Source: an uncultured Psychroserpens sp. (GTDB lineage Bacteria; Bacteroidota; Bacteroidia; Flavobacteriales; Flavobacteriaceae). From it: DNA of 64,000 nt. A program made the position numbers and the translations under genes. Below the pieces are notes generated by a model, which did no database searches, was not told the origin of the DNA, and was given only the letters and a program-made list of their open reading frames with translations. The stretch spans positions 124,001 to 188,000 of the forward strand of contig CANKZZ010000004.1 of assembly GCA_947488655.1 (NCBI GenBank), written 5' to 3'. Below, in pieces: positions 62,945 through 64,000 of the stretch. Position 1 is the stretch's first letter. Each line of letters opens with the position of its first letter.

Positions 62945-64000
62945 TTGAAAATCTTAATACTTTTTACTTACAACAAAGGTTTACTGTCAGAATTCTATCA
63001 AGAATTATCTGCTAGATTACATAACGATAATTTTGAAGTATATAATTTCTATCTAAAACATAAAAAAAATTATTTTGAACAAGATGGTGTTAAAGTGTTT
63101 GGCGAAAAGAGAGGTAGTTTATTTTCAAACTATTATCATATTTATAAAATCATTAATAAAGTTCGTCCAGATGTAATCATATCAAACTTTAGCTATATAA
63201 ATCCTGCTGTTTTATTTGGTCGTTTACTAGGTGTTTCTCATAATATTGCATGGTTTCATACCGCATTTGGTCACACTAAGCCAAATCTTTTTAAAATTAA
63301 AAACAAAACGTACTATCTAAATAGAGCAGACTCGGTTATAGCAAACTCCAAACAATTAGAAGCTGAGATTCATACGGTTTATAAAGTACCTAAAAGTCGT
63401 ATTACTTCTATTCCATTCTGGACTAATATTGCTAGTTATAAGTCAAGTTCTAAAAAAATTAATTCTCAATATAATTTTGATGGGTATTGTTTGGGTTGTC
63501 CAGGACGTTTGGTAGATGATAAAAATCAAACCTTAGCAATAAAGGCATTAAATGAGTTGAAAAAAAACACAAATCTATCTATTAAACTATTTATTGCTGG
63601 TGATGGTCCTTATAAACCTCAGCTCAAACAATTAGTGCAATCTTTAAATTTGGAAGAAGACGTTATTTTTTTGGGGTTACTTAATGTTGATGAAATGACT
63701 AGTTTTTATAAAGCAATGGATGTAATAATATTACCAAGTTTTCATGAAGCATTTGGTTTGGTGTTTATAGAAGCAATTGCGTTAGGCAAACCAGTTTTAG
63801 TATCTAATTCGTTTGGAGCTTTAGGATTTATAAATCCACAAAAATTCTCTATTGAGGATTTTAGTTTTAATCCTCATTCGGTTGATGAATTAGTAAACAA
63901 ATTAATGCTGCATATTAATGATGAAGGAGAACATTTTAATGATTTCAAAACCATGTATGAGCACACTTTTGAAAAGGATATTATTTATAATCAAGTGAAA
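62945..64000 (+). CDS. Family 4 glycosyltransferase, 3' end outside window
   Basis: The frame starting at TTG 62945 (MKILILFTYNKGLLSEFYQE) stays open to the last base, giving 352 residues so far. It reads as a GT-B enzyme: IIANS-like segment with RADSVIANSKQLEAEI, GCPGRLVDDKNQTLAIKAL, IAGDGPYKPQLKQL and LPSFHEAFGLVFIEAIALGKPVLVS. Only the last helix and the stop codon can be missing. An in-frame-independent ATG at 62930 lies in another frame and gives no protein-like product. The locus therefore continues to the right. Confidence 0.85.
   Translation, partial: MKILILFTYNKGLLSEFYQELSARLHNDNFEVYNFYLKHKKNYFEQDGVKVFGEKRGSLFSNYYHIYKIINKVRPDVIISNFSYINPAVLFGRLLGVSHNIAWFHTAFGHTKPNLFKIKNKTYYLNRADSVIANSKQLEAEIHTVYKVPKSRITSIPFWTNIASYKSSSKKINSQYNFDGYCLGCPGRLVDDKNQTLAIKALNELKKNTNLSIKLFIAGDGPYKPQLKQLVQSLNLEEDVIFLGLLNVDEMTSFYKAMDVIILPSFHEAFGLVFIEAIALGKPVLVSNSFGALGFINPQKFSIEDFSFNPHSVDELVNKLMLHINDEGEHFNDFKTMYEHTFEKDIIYNQVK

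Noticed and set aside
1-64000. tRNA, rRNA, CRISPR arrays, insertion sequences and prophage genes.
   Set aside because: I looked through the intergenic regions and found no cloverleaf-like sequence, no spaced direct-repeat array and no transposase, integrase or phage structural gene.

Overview
The window is a 64 kb piece of an AT-rich chromosome from a member of the Bacteroidota, almost certainly a marine-type Flavobacteriaceae. Support for this: SecA carries the long Bacteroidota insertion (1119 aa). A secreted subtilase ends in a type IX secretion sorting domain. Several start regions lack Shine-Dalgarno sequences. Promoters fit the TTTG-N18/19-TAnnTTTG pattern of this phylum. DUF2911, FAS1 lipoproteins and YwqK-like repeat proteins are also typical. 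No rRNA, tRNA, CRISPR array or recognisable transposase was found.

Region 1 (1-32354) is mostly housekeeping. It holds the 3' part of pyrG, yidC, a three-domain fasciclin lipoprotein, a YwqK-like repeat protein, mnmA, a T9SS subtilase, a nitronate monooxygenase-like flavoprotein, an ATP-grasp enzyme, a MATE exporter, a PAP2 phosphatase, a polyprenol-type GT2 and a sugar epimerase. It continues with a meaB operon and an ECF sigma/anti-sigma-like/surface-protein operon that has a recognisable ECF promoter. Next come a beta-lactamase-fold hydrolase, an M23 peptidase, secA, a DUF2795 protein, a PduO-type cobalamin adenosyltransferase, an ABC ATPase, a methyltransferase and uup. MeaB and the adenosyltransferase together point to a B12-dependent acyl-CoA mutase elsewhere in the genome. 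Between the M23 gene and secA lies a 728 bp unit bounded by a perfect 12 bp inverted repeat. It contains one orphan P-loop-like gene plus a structured noncoding tail, and is the best candidate for an undescribed mobile unit here.

Region 2 (32400-64000, running off the right edge) is a large surface polysaccharide (capsule/EPS/O-antigen-type) locus, mostly on the + strand, starting at a strong promoter. Its order is Wza-like export lipoprotein, Wzc-like tyrosine autokinase with a Tyr-Gly tail, small initiating sugar-phosphate transferase, and TviB/TviC-like enzymes expected to make UDP-GalNAc-uronic acid. A nested hairpin follows, then Wzm/Wzt ABC export, a DegT aminotransferase, two sulfotransferase-like proteins, twelve glycosyltransferases (two obvious tandem paralogue pairs), and a convergent SGNH/MBOAT acylation pair. 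The locus also has two asparagine-synthase-like amidotransferases (one lacking the glutaminase half) and a FkbM methyltransferase. Taken together it should build an acidic, possibly sulfated, amidated, acylated and methylated glycan.

Across both regions the 9-mer CTTCGGAAA (or its complement) occurs at least 13 times, in different reading frames and between genes, which is far more than base composition predicts.
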